Origin: Maritimibacter sp. HL-12
GTDB lineage: Bacteria > Pseudomonadota > Alphaproteobacteria > Rhodobacterales > Rhodobacteraceae
Reading direction: 5' to 3'
Assembly (NCBI RefSeq): GCF_900177545.1
Contig: NZ_FXBQ01000001.1
Coordinates: 3,318,163-3,382,162 of the forward strand
Length of the DNA: 64,000 nucleotides
In this document: piece by piece, positions 33,541 through 42,983 of the stretch
Layout of the letters: every line of letters starts with the position of its first letter
Numbering within the stretch: position 1 is the first letter of the stretch
Made by a program: the position numbers and the translations under genes
The notes under the pieces: generated by a model
The model's input: the letters and a program-made list of their open reading frames with translations, nothing else
The model's database searches: none
Told to the model about the DNA's origin: nothing

Positions 33541-34455
33541 TCAGCGGTCCAGCGCCGCGAACGCCCGGGCGATCCGCGCGGCAAGGCGCGCGTTGTTCTT
33601 CACCAGCGCGATATTGGCGGTGAGCGAAGCGCCCCCGGTGGCATGAAAGATGTGGTCGAGCAGGAACGGGGTGACCGCCTTCGCCGCGATCCCTTCACGC
33701 GCGGCGGCGTCGAGCGCGGCCGCGATCACCGGGGCGAGGGTGTCGGCGGCGATCTCGTCGGCCTCGGGGATCGGGTTGGCCACCAGTTGGCCGCCGGGCA
33801 GGCCGAGCGCGGCGCGCATCCGCGCGGCCCGGGCGATCTCGTCGGGGCTGTCCATCCTGAGCGGCGCATCAAGGCCCGAGGACCGCGACCAGAAGGCAGG
33901 GAAAGCGTCCTGACCGTAGGCAATGACCGGAACGCCGGAGGTTTCGAGCACCTCGAGGGTTTTCGGCAGATCGAGAATCGCCTTGGCACCGGCAGCCACC
34001 ACCGTCACCGGCGTTTGCGCGAGTTCCGCGAGGTCGGCGGAAATGTCGAACGAGGTCTCCGCGCCGCGATGCACCCCGCCGATCCCGCCGGTGGCGAAGA
34101 CCTCGATCCCGGCGAGGCGCGCGGCGATCATCGTTGCCGCGACGGTGGTGGCACCGGTGCCGCCCGCGGCGAGGCAGGCGGCGAAATCGGCGCGGCTGAG
34201 CTTGGCCACCGCCTCCGCCCGGCCGAGCGCATCCAGTTCCGCGTCGCTCAGGCCGACATGGAGCCGCCCCGCCAGAACCGCGATCGTGGCCGGCTCTGCG
34301 CCACTCGTGCGCACCTCGGCCTCGACGGCGCGGGCGGTTTCGACGTTCTCGGGCCAGGGCATGCCGTGGGTGATGATGGTGCTCTCAAGGGCGACGAGGG
34401 GCCGCCCTGTCTCGCGGGCCTCGGCGACCCGGGGAGAATAGGTGATGTCGATCAT
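33541..34455 (-). CDS. psuG: Pseudouridine-5'-phosphate glycosidase
   Basis: 304 residues, full length for PsuG. Conserved parts are RPLVALESTIITHGMPWPEN, GGTGATTVAATMIAARLAGI, FATGGIGGVHRG and the LLDHIFHATGGASLTANIAL segment near the C-terminus. It cleaves the C-C glycosidic bond of pseudouridine 5'-phosphate to uracil and ribose 5-phosphate. The start at 34455 has a CAGGAAG ribosome binding site. The kinase that makes its substrate is encoded just upstream, 103 nt away. Confidence 0.93.
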   Translation of the reverse strand: MIDITYSPRVAEARETGRPLVALESTIITHGMPWPENVETARAVEAEVRTSGAEPATIAVLAGRLHVGLSDAELDALGRAEAVAKLSRADFAACLAAGGTGATTVAATMIAARLAGIEVFATGGIGGVHRGAETSFDISADLAELAQTPVTVVAAGAKAILDLPKTLEVLETSGVPVIAYGQDAFPAFWSRSSGLDAPLRMDSPDEIARAARMRAALGLPGGQLVANPIPEADEIAADTLAPVIAAALDAAAREGIAAKAVTPFLLDHIFHATGGASLTANIALVKNNARLAARIARAFAALDR

Positions 34456-34558
34456 TGCTTCCTGCCTTGTTCTGGTCGCGGGGGCGCCGCCCGGGGCTTT
34501 CGTGGCGGACCGCCCAAGGGCCCGCGATCCATCTTTTGCCCGCTGGAATACATCGCCG

Positions 34559-35443
34559 CTACGCTCCGGCAACATAGGTCGCAGCGGCGGCAAGCGCGGT
34601 TTCGAGCGCCGCGAGGCCGGCCGCCCCCTGTGCCTGGGCGGCGATATGGGCGGCCATGAAGGTATCGCCCGCGCCGGTGATGCGTGTGGCGGTCACCGTC
34701 GGGGGGCAGGCGGCAACGACGCCTTGCCGCGTACCTTCGGCAGCGGCGCGGGCACCGTCGGTCACGAGAACCTGCGCGACCCCGGCCGAGACCAGCGCGG
34801 CGGCGGCCTCCGGTGCCGAGGTGAAGCGCGCGTCGAGAACCAACCCGGCTTCTTCGATGTTGAGATAGAAACTCGCGCCGGGATGGCCGATCAGCGGCCG
34901 CAGCCGGGCCGCCTTGCCCGGGCTGGCCGGCGCGATTCGCAGGTCGGCGGCGGCAAAACTCGGGCGGTTGGCAATCTCGCCCAGAAGCTCTTCGGTCAGG
35001 TTGCCGTCGAGGGCGATCATGCCCGGCCACGGTGCGCGGTCGCTGCCGAGGCGGCCATCTTCCAGCGGCGCGAGGATCGCATCGCCTACGGCTTCCAGCG
35101 AATGGGCATCGGCAATCGCCGCGATCAGCCCGTCGGGGCTTTCGACCGCCATGTAGCGGTCGGTCGGCAGCCCGGGGGCACGGTGAACATGGCGCGTATC
35201 GAGCCCCAGCGCGGCACAGGCGTCGAGCAGGTCTTCGCCCTCACCGTCAAGTCCGATGGCTGTCAACAGAACCGGGCGCAAGCCAACCCGGGCAAGGCCC
35301 ATCGCGATGTTCATCGCCACACCGCCGGGGAGGCGGGTGATCCGCCCCGGCACATCGTTGCCCAGCACCATTTGCCGATCGGTTCGGCCGATCACGTCCC
35401 ACAGGACGGAGCCGATGCAGAGGATATCGTCGCGCTGGTTCAT
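34559..35443 (-). CDS. psuK: PfkB-family pseudouridine kinase
   Basis: 294 residues, ribokinase/PfkB fold: ILCIGSVLWDVIGRTDR at the start, the substrate-binding GGVAMNIAMGLARVG, and the anion-hole TGAGDTFMAAHIAA near the C-terminus. By adjacency to psuG it should phosphorylate pseudouridine at the 5' position. Together they salvage pseudouridine from RNA turnover. The gene is first in the unit and divergent from a GNAT gene, with about 116 nt of shared promoter space. No nucleoside transporter is adjacent. Confidence 0.88.
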   Translation of the reverse strand: MNQRDDILCIGSVLWDVIGRTDRQMVLGNDVPGRITRLPGGVAMNIAMGLARVGLRPVLLTAIGLDGEGEDLLDACAALGLDTRHVHRAPGLPTDRYMAVESPDGLIAAIADAHSLEAVGDAILAPLEDGRLGSDRAPWPGMIALDGNLTEELLGEIANRPSFAAADLRIAPASPGKAARLRPLIGHPGASFYLNIEEAGLVLDARFTSAPEAAAALVSAGVAQVLVTDGARAAAEGTRQGVVAACPPTVTATRITGAGDTFMAAHIAAQAQGAAGLAALETALAAAATYVAGA

Positions 35444-35559
35444 CCGCGATAGATCGCCCGACGCGGGATCGGGCGCAAGCCCCCGAGCGCTCCCTCGCGC
35501 GCAAAGGGGTACATGTGCTAGACTGCTCCCGCACAGCCAGACAGGGAGGGTGACACGAC

Positions 35560-36138
35560 ATGACGACGCTCGATCTGACCATCCGGCGCGCCAATGCGCA
35601 TGATGCCGCCACGGTTGCGCCGCTGATCAACCTTGCGGGCGAGGGGCTGCCGTTCCATTTCTGGAGCCAGCTCGCGGCCCCGGGACAAGATCCGTGGGAC
35701 GTGGCCCGGGAGCGCCTCGCGAGTCCGGACGGGATGCTGGAGACCCGCGACGCCTGGATCGGCCTTCTGCACGGACAGGAAGCCGGGTTCCTGCTGGGCT
35801 ACCTCCAGCCCGCCGAGCCGGCCACCGTGCCCGAAGATGCCCCAGGTATCCTGCGCCCGCTCATTGAACTCGAAGCCGAGGCACCCGACAGCTTCTATAT
35901 CAACGTGCTCGCAACACGGCCCGGCATGGAACGCCAAGGGGTTGCCAGCCGGATGCTGGAGCATGCCGGAAAAGCAGCCGGCCCGGCGGGCATGAGCCTG
36001 ATCGTGTCCGACGCCAACGCCCCCGCGCGCAGGCTCTACGAACGCCATGGCTTCACCGATGCCGCGCGCCGCCCGATGGTGTCGGGCGGGTGGCAGGCCC
36101 CCGGAAAGGAGTGGGTGCTGATGGTGCGCGGTCGGTAA
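35560..36138 (+). CDS. GNAT family N-acetyltransferase
   Basis: 192 residues. The acetyl-CoA-binding motif A is [20 protein letters not shown] (the R/Q-x-x-G-x-G/A type), followed by [20 protein letters not shown], the motif B region. The substrate is unknown; it may be a protein N-terminus, an amine or an antibiotic-like compound. A GGGAGG ribosome binding site precedes the ATG. It lies upstream of rpsB but is separated by a promoter, so it is probably its own unit. Confidence 0.88.
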   Translation: MTTLDLTIRRANAHDAATVAPLINLAGEGLPFHFWSQLAAPGQDPWDVARERLASPDGMLETRDAWIGLLHGQEAGFLLGYLQPAEPATVPEDAPGILRPLIELEAEAPDSFYINVLATRPGMERQGVASRMLEHAGKAAGPAGMSLIVSDANAPARRLYERHGFTDAARRPMVSGGWQAPGKEWVLMVRGR

Positions 36139-36184
36139 AGCCGGCGGCAACCCGGCCCGGCCGCGCCGCGCGCACCGTCGGGGG

Positions 36185-36213
36185 TTGTCATTGCCCGCAA
36201 ACAGCGGTAGGAC
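36185..36213 (+). promoter_or_regulatory. Putative promoter of rpsB-tsf
   Basis: TTGTCA (36185-36190) and TAGGAC (36208-36213) with a 17-bp spacer. This gives a leader of about 125 nt before the rpsB start, long enough for S2 autoregulation, but I cannot assign a specific leader fold. Confidence 0.5.
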
Positions 36214-36344
36214 GCGCGCACTTCACAGGCGGGGTCGGGCCTTGCGGGGAGACATCCCGTTTGCGTCCACCGGTTGGGAAACGCGGGCTTTGCACGCGTA
36301 ACCCTGAAGCCCCGCCGAGGCGCAAACCGGAAAGGAACATGGAC

Positions 36345-37148
36345 ATGGCGCTCCCCGAGTTTTCCCTGCGTCAGCTTCTTGAAGCTGGCGTTCACTTTGG
36401 CCACCAGACGCAACGCTGGAACCCCCGTATGGGCGAGTTCATCTACGGCGCGCGCAATGGTATCCACATCATCGACCTCACCCAGACCCTGCCGATGCTC
36501 GACGCGGCGCTGAACGTGATCCGCGAAACCGTGGCCAAGAACGGCCGGGTGCTGTTCGTCGGCACCAAGCGCCAGGCGCAGCGTCAGATCGCCGAAGCGG
36601 CCGAGAAATCGGCGCAGTACTACATGAACCACCGTTGGCTCGGCGGCACCCTGACCAACTGGCAGACCGTGAGCCAGTCGATCAAGCGGCTGAACGAGTA
36701 TGACGAGCTGCTCGCCTCGGGCGCCGAAGGCATGACCAAGAAGGAACGCCTCGGCATGGAGCGCGAGCAGGCCAAGCTTCAGGCCTCGCTCGGCGGCATC
36801 CGTGAAATGGGCGGCGTGCCGGATCTCCTGTTCGTCATCGACGTCAACAAGGAAGACCTCGCCATCGCCGAAGCCAAGAAACTGGGCATCCCGGTCGTCG
36901 CCGTGGTCGATACCAACTGCTCGCCGGACGGCGTCGATTACATCATCCCCGGCAACGATGACGCCGCGCGCGCCATCGCGCTCTACTGCGACCTTGCCGC
37001 GCGCGCCGCGCTCGACGGCATGTCGGGCCAGATGGAGGCCGCCGGCATCGACGTCGGCGCGCTCGAAGAGCTGCCCGTCGAGGAGGCCGTTGCCGAGGCC
37101 GCGCCGGCCGAGGAGGCCGCCGCCGAGGAACCCAAGACCGAGGCCTGA
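36345..37148 (+). CDS. rpsB: 30S ribosomal protein S2
   Basis: 267 residues from ATG 36345 ([20 protein letters not shown]). The ATG at 36339 is only 2 nt from the AAGGA ribosome binding site, so the second ATG, about 8 nt away, fits better. Hallmarks: [39 protein letters not shown] and [20 protein letters not shown]. An acidic Ala/Glu-rich C-terminal tail is typical of alphaproteobacteria. Operon with tsf. Confidence 0.97.
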   Translation: MALPEFSLRQLLEAGVHFGHQTQRWNPRMGEFIYGARNGIHIIDLTQTLPMLDAALNVIRETVAKNGRVLFVGTKRQAQRQIAEAAEKSAQYYMNHRWLGGTLTNWQTVSQSIKRLNEYDELLASGAEGMTKKERLGMEREQAKLQASLGGIREMGGVPDLLFVIDVNKEDLAIAEAKKLGIPVVAVVDTNCSPDGVDYIIPGNDDAARAIALYCDLAARAALDGMSGQMEAAGIDVGALEELPVEEAVAEAAPAEEAAAEEPKTEA

Positions 37149-37220
37149 GCCTCTTGTCATACAGATGATACCGGGGGCGGGCAGACCGCTCCCGGAGGTC
37201 CCATTGGAAGGAGAGCCAAG

Positions 37221-38096
37221 ATGGCAATCACTGCCGCACAAGTGAAAGAACTGCGCGAGATGACCGGCGCGGGGATGATGGACGCCAAGCGCGCGTTGAC
37301 CGAAACCGACGGCGACATGGACGCCGCGGTGGACTGGCTGCGCACCAAGGGTCTTGCCACCGCCGCGAAAAAGTCGGGCCGCGTGGCCGCCGAGGGGCTC
37401 GTGGGCCTCGCCGTCGAAGGTGGCACCGGCGTGGCCGTCGAGATCAACTCGGAAACCGATTTCGTGGCCAAGAACGCCGAGTTCCAGGACCTGGTTGCCG
37501 GTGTCGCCAAGGCGGCTCTGGGCGCAGCCGACGTCGAGGCGCTGAAGACGGCGGATCTGGGCGGCACCACCGTCGAGGCCGCGATCACCGACAAGATCGC
37601 CAAGATCGGCGAGAACATGACCCTGCGCCGGATGGCGCGCGTGGAAGGCGACGTGGTCGCTGCCTACGTGCACAATGCCGCCGCGGACGGCATGGGCAAG
37701 ATCGGCGTCCTGGTCGCGCTCAAGGGCGGCGACGAGGCGTTCGGCAAGCAAGTGGCGATGCACGTCGCCGCGGCCAAGCCGGCTTCGCTGTCGGAAGCCG
37801 ATCTCGACCCGGCGGTGCTGGAGCATGAGCGCGGCATCCAGATCGAGATCGCCCGCGAGTCGGGCAAGCCCGAGGCGGTGATCGAGAAGATGATCGAGGG
37901 CCGGATGAAGAAGTTCCTCTCCGAGATCACGCTTCTCGGCCAGAACTTCGTCATCAACCCCGATCTGACCGTCGCGAAGGCCGCCGAAGAGGCCGGTGCC
38001 GAGATCGTGGGCTTCGTGCGGATGCAAGTGGGCGAGGGGATCGAGAAAAAGTCCGACGACTTCGCCTCCGAAGTCGCCTCGATGGCCAAAAGCTGA
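37221..38096 (+). CDS. tsf: Elongation factor Ts
   Basis: 291 residues. Begins [20 protein letters not shown], the conserved EF-Ts N-terminal domain that contacts EF-Tu, followed by [13 protein letters not shown] in the core and [14 protein letters not shown]-Ts exchanges GDP for GTP on EF-Tu. It follows rpsB by 72 nt with a GGAAGGAGAG ribosome binding site and ends in a strong terminator. Confidence 0.97.
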   Translation: MAITAAQVKELREMTGAGMMDAKRALTETDGDMDAAVDWLRTKGLATAAKKSGRVAAEGLVGLAVEGGTGVAVEINSETDFVAKNAEFQDLVAGVAKAALGAADVEALKTADLGGTTVEAAITDKIAKIGENMTLRRMARVEGDVVAAYVHNAAADGMGKIGVLVALKGGDEAFGKQVAMHVAAAKPASLSEADLDPAVLEHERGIQIEIARESGKPEAVIEKMIEGRMKKFLSEITLLGQNFVINPDLTVAKAAEEAGAEIVGFVRMQVGEGIEKKSDDFASEVASMAKS

Positions 38097-38144
38097 TCGA
38101 AACTGCCCGGGCGCGGGGTCGCGCTCGGGGCCCGGAAAACAAGT

Positions 38145-38181
38145 GCGGCGCCAGCGAAAATTGCTGGCGCCGCTTTTTTTT
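38145..38181 (+). terminator. Intrinsic terminator of rpsB-tsf
   Basis: A perfect 11-bp stem (GCGGCGCCAGC 38145-38155 with GCTGGCGCCGC 38163-38173), 7-nt loop and eight T residues (38174-38181). Confidence 0.92.
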
Positions 38182-38214
38182 CGGGCCATAGGAAGGGAAG
38201 AAACGGCCCGATAT

Positions 38215-38258
38215 GCTCGTTACACTGTGACAGCGCTCGTTACACTGTGACACTCGTT
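38215..38258. repeat. Tandem operator-like repeat
   Basis: GCTCGTTACACTGTGACA occurs at 38215-38232 and again at 38235-38252, a period of 20 bp. A partial third unit (CTCGTT) is at 38253-38258. Each unit contains a 13-bp dyad of form GTNACANTGTNAC. The position is intergenic, between the tsf terminator and the 3' end of the luxR-type gene. The rest of 38259-38420 shows no gene or clear promoter. Confidence 0.7.
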
Positions 38259-38420
38259 GCCATGAAACGGGGCGCGGGGTCCCTGTAATCTCAAGGTCCG
38301 CCCCCCGGCGTTCCATGGCCCAAGACCACCACTCACGGAACAGCCCGAGAAAACCGTCAAACCCGGTCGCCAGAAAGTCAGGAAAACCCTACCGTTTGGA
38401 CAAAAACAGGGATACAGGGA

Positions 38421-39179
38421 TCACAACACCGTGAGATTCTGTGAGCCAAGGTAGATCTGGTTCAGAAACGAGGCCTTCAGAACCGCTTGCGCCGTGGTGG
38501 CAACCCCGAGCTTTTCGCGGGCAAGCCGCAGGTGCTTTTCCACTGTCGGCAAGGACACCCCGAGGATCAGCGCGATATCGCGGTTCGATTTGCCGTCGCC
38601 GACCCATTCCAGAACCTCGCGTTGACGCGCAGACAACCGCCCGCGCACCGGGGTTTGGGGCAGGGAGATGATCTTGAGATGGGCCATATTGTTCATCGCC
38701 TCGATGCTGCGCCCGTGCCTGGACCAGATCACATCGACATCGGCCTGGCTCAGGCCCGGGCGGGCCGACATCGAGATCAACCCAAAGGAGCGCGGTCCGG
38801 GCACCGGGAAACTGATCGAATAGCCGGCGGTGACGTTCATCGAGCGGTTGAAGGCCACCACGCGGCGTTCGCCCTCGGTCAGGCTGTCGGGGTCGCCCCA
38901 GAGCGCGCCCCAGCCGCAGGCACCGGTGTTGTCGCGCGCCCATCGCAGGATCGGCGCTTCAAGAAACATCCGCTGGCTTATGAAACGATTGAAATATTCT
39001 GCATCGTGATTGCTCAGGAAGACGGCATCCTCAAAGTCGCCCAGGGCACCGGGTTTGCCAAACCGCGTATAGCCATAGATCAACCGGTCGAAGCCGAAGC
39101 CGGCCATCGCGTCGCAGTGGAGCGCCCAGACGCGTTCCAGTGAGGTGGCTTGCGCCAGGCCGTCGAGATAATCGAGCAT
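38421..39179 (-). CDS. LuxR-type transcriptional regulator with autoinducer-binding-like domain
   Basis: 252 residues. The N-terminal 160 resemble the autoinducer-binding domain of quorum-sensing LuxR proteins (FDRLIYGYTRF, MFLEAPILRWARDNTGACGW). The C-terminal LuxR helix-turn-helix is clear: LSARQREVLEWVGDGKSNRD, then LGVSLPTVEKHLRLAREKLG. I chose ATG 39179; a TTG at 39224 would add 15 residues. No luxI-type synthase lies in the window, so it is a candidate LuxR solo. The usual ligand-pocket D-P pair appears as E-A-P, so ligand binding is uncertain. Confidence 0.88.
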   Translation of the reverse strand: MLDYLDGLAQATSLERVWALHCDAMAGFGFDRLIYGYTRFGKPGALGDFEDAVFLSNHDAEYFNRFISQRMFLEAPILRWARDNTGACGWGALWGDPDSLTEGERRVVAFNRSMNVTAGYSISFPVPGPRSFGLISMSARPGLSQADVDVIWSRHGRSIEAMNNMAHLKIISLPQTPVRGRLSARQREVLEWVGDGKSNRDIALILGVSLPTVEKHLRLAREKLGVATTAQAVLKASFLNQIYLGSQNLTVL

Positions 39180-39233
39180 GATAAAATCAGGGCGCGGATC
39201 GAGCGCCCGGTCCGATAGTAGCAATTCGATTGA

Positions 39234-39262
39234 TTAAAACGAAAGTTAGTCCGCGATGTCAA
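39234..39262 (-). promoter_or_regulatory. Putative promoter of the luxR-type gene
   Basis: On the minus strand TTGACA (39262-39257) and TTTTAA (39239-39234) are 17 bp apart. The predicted leader is about 48 nt. A direct repeat GTCAAAGGAA with 24-bp period (39258-39267 and 39282-39291) overlaps the -35 region and could be a regulator site. Confidence 0.45.
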
Positions 39263-39365
39263 AGGAATACGAGGCCATATAGTCAAAGGAACAGGCGGAC
39301 GGGTAACAATGTGCCCACCCGCCTAAATATTACATAATACCGATTATACGACTTACGGACAAAAG

Positions 39366-40055
39366 CTAGCCGAGCGAATAGCCGGTGCCCCGCACCGTCC
39401 GCAACGGGTCTGACCCACCGGACCGCGAAAGCGATTTGCGCAGCCGCCCGACATGCACATCAACGGTGCGGGTATCGACGTAGACATCCCGGCCCCAAAC
39501 CCGATCGAGCAATTGCTCCCGGCTCCAGACCCGGCCCGGCTTCTCCATCAGGGTGGCGAGCAGCCGGAATTCCGTTGGGCCGAGTTTGAGTTCCACGCCA
39601 CCTCGGGTCACGCGATGGGTTTCGCCGTCCAGCACGATATCGTCGAACTCAAGCCGCTCCCCGACCGAGACCGGACGGGTTCGGCGCAACTGGGTCCGGA
39701 TCCGGGCCATCAGTTCGGAAACCGAATAGGGTTTGATCATGTAATCGTCGGCACCGGTCTCAAGCCCCCTGACCCGGTCCATTTCCTCGGATCGCGCAGA
39801 CAGCATAATGACAGGGATTTCAGCAGTTTGGCGCGAGGCCTTCATCCGGCGCAGCACCTCGATCCCGCTTACCCCGGGCAGCATCCAGTCGAGCAGAACC
39901 AGATCGGGTTTCACCTCGTCGGCGAGTAGCAGCGCATCGTCGCCGTTCTCGGCCATGGTCACCTCGTAGCCTTCGGATGCGAGGTTGTAGCGCAGGATTT
40001 CACGCTGCGCGGGCTCGTCTTCGACAAGCAGAACGCAGGGTTTCTCGGCTGTCAC
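39366..40055 (-). CDS. phoB: Phosphate regulon response regulator PhoB
   Basis: 229 residues. The receiver domain has phospho-acceptor D56 (LVLLDWMLPG) and the YMIKPYS lysine. The OmpR/PhoB winged-helix domain begins at about 130 and contains LGPTEFRLLATLMEKPGRV, RVWGRDVYVDTRTVDVHVGRL, split: RVWGRDVYVDTR then TVDVHVGRLRKSL. PhoB-P activates genes with Pho boxes under phosphate starvation. The start is GTG at 40055, overlapping the phoU stop in GTGA. It is the last gene of the pst operon. A GC-rich imperfect hairpin downstream (39292-39321) may end the transcript. Confidence 0.96.
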   Translation of the reverse strand: MTAEKPCVLLVEDEPAQREILRYNLASEGYEVTMAENGDDALLLADEVKPDLVLLDWMLPGVSGIEVLRRMKASRQTAEIPVIMLSARSEEMDRVRGLETGADDYMIKPYSVSELMARIRTQLRRTRPVSVGERLEFDDIVLDGETHRVTRGGVELKLGPTEFRLLATLMEKPGRVWSREQLLDRVWGRDVYVDTRTVDVHVGRLRKSLSRSGGSDPLRTVRGTGYSLG

Positions 40056-40780
40056 TCGTCGGACTCCTGGAAGGTATCGATGTCATAGGGCGCACCGTTG
40101 CCTTTCGGGCGCGGATCTTCGGGCATTTCGCCGGTCGACAGGTAGATCACCTGGTCGGCAACGGAGGTGACGTGGTCGCCTGCCCGCTCGATGTTCTTGG
40201 CGATAAAGTGCAGATGCATGCAGGACGAGATGTTGCGCGGGTCTTCCATCATGAAGGTGAGAAATTCGCGAAACAGCGCGTTGTACATCTGGTCGACTTC
40301 GAGATCGCGGTGGCGCACCTCGTCGGCCAGGGCCGCGTCGCGCTTGATATAGGCGTCGAGCGCGTCGGAGAGCATGTTCTGCACCTCCTTGGCCATCCGC
40401 TTCACCGCCCCTGCCGCGCCTTCGATCGGCGGCAACTGGGCCAGAACCTCGGTGCGCTTGGCAATGTTCTTGGCGTAATCGCCGATCCGCTCCAGGTTCG
40501 ACGAGATCCGCATGACGGTGAGCACGGTGCGCAGATCCGAGGCGGCGGGCTGGCGCCGGGCGATCAGGCTGGCGCAATCGAGGCTGATCTGCTCTTCGAG
40601 CGTGTCGATCGCGCGATCGCCCTTGCGGACCTCGTCGGCAAGTTCGATGTCGCGGGTCTTCAGCGCCTTGGCGCTCTGTCGAATGCTTTCCTCGACGAGG
40701 CCGCCCATCTTCATCAACTGGGCCTGCACGGATTCGAGGTCGCGGTCGAAGGCGGACGCGATGTGGTGTTGGTCGGTCAT
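40052..40780 (-). CDS. phoU: Phosphate signalling protein PhoU
   Basis: 242 residues, all helical, with the two PhoU repeats. Conserved parts: MGGLVEESIRQSAKALKTRD, RISSNLERIGDYAKNIAKR and the matching IAKNIERAGDHVTSVADQVI. Metal-binding E/D-rich helices are kept. PhoU connects the Pst transporter with PhoR to repress the Pho regulon when phosphate is plentiful. It lies between pstB and phoB; 22 nt separate it from pstB. Confidence 0.96.
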   Translation of the reverse strand: MTDQHHIASAFDRDLESVQAQLMKMGGLVEESIRQSAKALKTRDIELADEVRKGDRAIDTLEEQISLDCASLIARRQPAASDLRTVLTVMRISSNLERIGDYAKNIAKRTEVLAQLPPIEGAAGAVKRMAKEVQNMLSDALDAYIKRDAALADEVRHRDLEVDQMYNALFREFLTFMMEDPRNISSCMHLHFIAKNIERAGDHVTSVADQVIYLSTGEMPEDPRPKGNGAPYDIDTFQESDE

Positions 40781-40802
40781 GGTGATCGGGCCTCCCTAGC
40801 CC

Positions 40803-41600
40803 TCAGCCGATTCGGCCGGTGATGTAGCTTTCGGTGCGCGGATCGGTGGGGTTGGTGAAGATCGTGTCGGTGTCGCCGTATTCGACGAGATAGCCGAGGT
40901 GGAAGAACGCCGTTTTCTGGCTCACCCGCGCGGCCTGTTGCATCGAGTGGGTGACGATCACCACGGAGAAGTTCTGCTTGAGCTCGTCGATCAGTTCCTC
41001 GACCTGCGCGGTGGCGATCGGGTCGAGCGCGGAGCAGGGTTCGTCCATCAGGAGCACTTCCGGAGCGGTGGCCACCGAGCGGGCGATGCACAGGCGCTGC
41101 TGCTGGCCGCCGGAAAGGCCGGTGCCGGGCTCCTGGAGGCGGTCCTTCACCTCGTCCCAGAGCGCGCCCCGGCGCAGCGACATTTCCACGATCTCGTCGA
41201 GTTCAGCCTTGTTGCGCGCGAGCCCGTGGATGCGCGGGCCGTAGGCAATATTGTCGTAGATCGACTTGGGGAAGGGGTTGGGCTTCTGGAACACCATGCC
41301 CACCTTGGCGCGCAGCTGTACCGGGTCGACCTTCGGATCATAGATGTCCTCGCCGTCGAGCGTGAGCGAGCCTTCCACCCGGCAGCCCGGGATGGTGTCG
41401 TTCATCCGGTTGAGCGCGCGCAGGAAGGTGGACTTGCCGCAGCCCGAGGGGCCGATAAAGGAGGTCACGGTCTTGTCGAGAATATCCACGCTCACGTCCT
41501 TGATCGCGTGGGTCTCGCCATAGAAGACCTGCACGTCGCGGGTCTCGAATTTCACGTCCATCTGGTCCACCAGCTTGCGTCCTTCTATGTTGTCTTTCAT
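40803..41600 (-). CDS. pstB: Phosphate ABC transporter ATP-binding protein
   Basis: 265 residues. Walker [13 protein letters not shown], the PstB-typical [17 protein letters not shown]-loop [20 protein letters not shown], signature [14 protein letters not shown], Walker [14 protein letters not shown], and the H-loop [12 protein letters not shown]. It drives high-affinity phosphate uptake. The start has no strong alternative. Confidence 0.97.
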   Translation of the reverse strand: MKDNIEGRKLVDQMDVKFETRDVQVFYGETHAIKDVSVDILDKTVTSFIGPSGCGKSTFLRALNRMNDTIPGCRVEGSLTLDGEDIYDPKVDPVQLRAKVGMVFQKPNPFPKSIYDNIAYGPRIHGLARNKAELDEIVEMSLRRGALWDEVKDRLQEPGTGLSGGQQQRLCIARSVATAPEVLLMDEPCSALDPIATAQVEELIDELKQNFSVVIVTHSMQQAARVSQKTAFFHLGYLVEYGDTDTIFTNPTDPRTESYITGRIG

Positions 41601-41615
41601 GTCGGCCCCCTGCTC

Positions 41616-42983
41616 TTACCAGCGACGCTCGAAGCGACGACGCAGAAGGATCGCGGCGATGTTCATCACCACCAGGAAGACGAGCAGCACGATGATCGCT
41701 CCCGAGGCGCGTTCGACGAAGGCGGGGTCGCCGCGCTGCGTCCAGTTGTAGACCTGCACGGGCAGCGCCGCGGCGGGGTCGAAGAAGCCCTCCGGCGGCC
41801 CGGCGGGATATTCGCGCACGAAGGCCACCATGCCGATCAGCAGCAGCGGCGCGGTTTCGCCGAGCGCCTGGGCAAGGCCGATGATCGTGCCGGTGAGGAT
41901 GCCCGGCATCGCCAGCGGGAGAACGTGGTGAAACACGGTCTGCATCTTCGAAGCCCCCACCCCGAGCGCCGCTTCTCGGATCGAGGGCGGAACGGACTTC
42001 AGCGAGGCGCGGGTGGCGATGATGATCGTAGGCAGGGTCATCAGCGTGAGCACCAGCCCGCCCACCACCGGCGCCGATTGCGGCAGCCCGGCGAAATTGA
42101 TGAAGATTGCGAGGCCGAGAATGCCGAAGACGATCGAGGGCACCGCGGCGAGGTTGGAGATGTTCACCTCGATGAGGTCGGTGAAGCGGTTCTGCGGCGC
42201 GAATTCCTCGAGGTAGATCGAGGCCGCCACGCCGAGTGGCAGCGACAGAACCAGCACGATCAGCATCATGTAGGCAGATCCGATGATCGCAACACCAAGC
42301 CCCGCCGCTTCCGGCCGCGTGTCTGAGGCGTCGGGCGCGGTGAAGAAGTCCCAGTTGAAGCGGACCTTGACCACGCCCGCCTCGCGCAGCCGGTCGGCCA
42401 ATTCGAGTTGGGCGGGGCTCACGTTTCGGTCGCGCTCGGCCGATTCCATCGTCACCCGCCCCTTGAAATAGCCGTCGATCCGGCCGCCGGCGAGCACTTC
42501 GAAGGGCGCGGTCTGGCCGATGCGCTCGACATCGGCGAGCACGAAGTTGCGCACCTGCGCCGGGGCCTCCTTGGAGAGCATCTCGGCCACCTCCTTCTCG
42601 GAGATCCCGTCGAGCGAGACGCCGGATTTCTCGATCGCCTCCATGAAGCCCTGTTCGATCAGGGGTTTGTAGCCGAAGGTCGAGACCTTGGAGATCTGGG
42701 CACGGTCGCGGTTGCCTTCCTTGTCGAGCTTGGCCGGGTCAAGGTAGACCTCGATGTCGATATAGGTCTGGCGGAAGGACGAAAGCCCGCTCGACAGGAT
42801 CGAGGCCAGCAGGCCCACCAGCGCGAGAACCCCGATCGCCACCGCGATCTTGCCCAGCAGCCGGAAGCGCGCCTCGGAGGCATTGCGCTTGCGGGTGCGC
42901 GCATCGACGGCGAGCAAGGACTTGCCGCCATGCGAATCGCGAGCGATGCCATCGGCCCCGTTGGAATGCGGCATGTCGGTCAT
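41616..42983 (-). CDS. pstA: Phosphate ABC transporter permease PstA (long form)
   Basis: 455 residues, about 150 more than E. coli PstA. An N-terminal stretch of about 40 polar residues, a membrane helix (VAIGVLALVGLLASILSSGL) and a roughly 170-residue periplasmic domain (IDIEVYLDPAKLDKEGNRDR onward) match the DUF3333-type extension of alphaproteobacterial PstA. The permease core follows from ASIYLEEFAP, with the EAA-type loop REAALGVGASKMQTVFHHVL. The start overlaps the pstC stop by 4 nt. Confidence 0.95.
   Translation of the reverse strand: MTDMPHSNGADGIARDSHGGKSLLAVDARTRKRNASEARFRLLGKIAVAIGVLALVGLLASILSSGLSSFRQTYIDIEVYLDPAKLDKEGNRDRAQISKVSTFGYKPLIEQGFMEAIEKSGVSLDGISEKEVAEMLSKEAPAQVRNFVLADVERIGQTAPFEVLAGGRIDGYFKGRVTMESAERDRNVSPAQLELADRLREAGVVKVRFNWDFFTAPDASDTRPEAAGLGVAIIGSAYMMLIVLVLSLPLGVAASIYLEEFAPQNRFTDLIEVNISNLAAVPSIVFGILGLAIFINFAGLPQSAPVVGGLVLTLMTLPTIIIATRASLKSVPPSIREAALGVGASKMQTVFHHVLPLAMPGILTGTIIGLAQALGETAPLLLIGMVAFVREYPAGPPEGFFDPAAALPVQVYNWTQRGDPAFVERASGAIIVLLVFLVVMNIAAILLRRRFERRW

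Noticed and set aside
36036-38189. 717-residue minus-strand frame opposite rpsB-tsf
   Set aside because: Shadow of two certain housekeeping genes.
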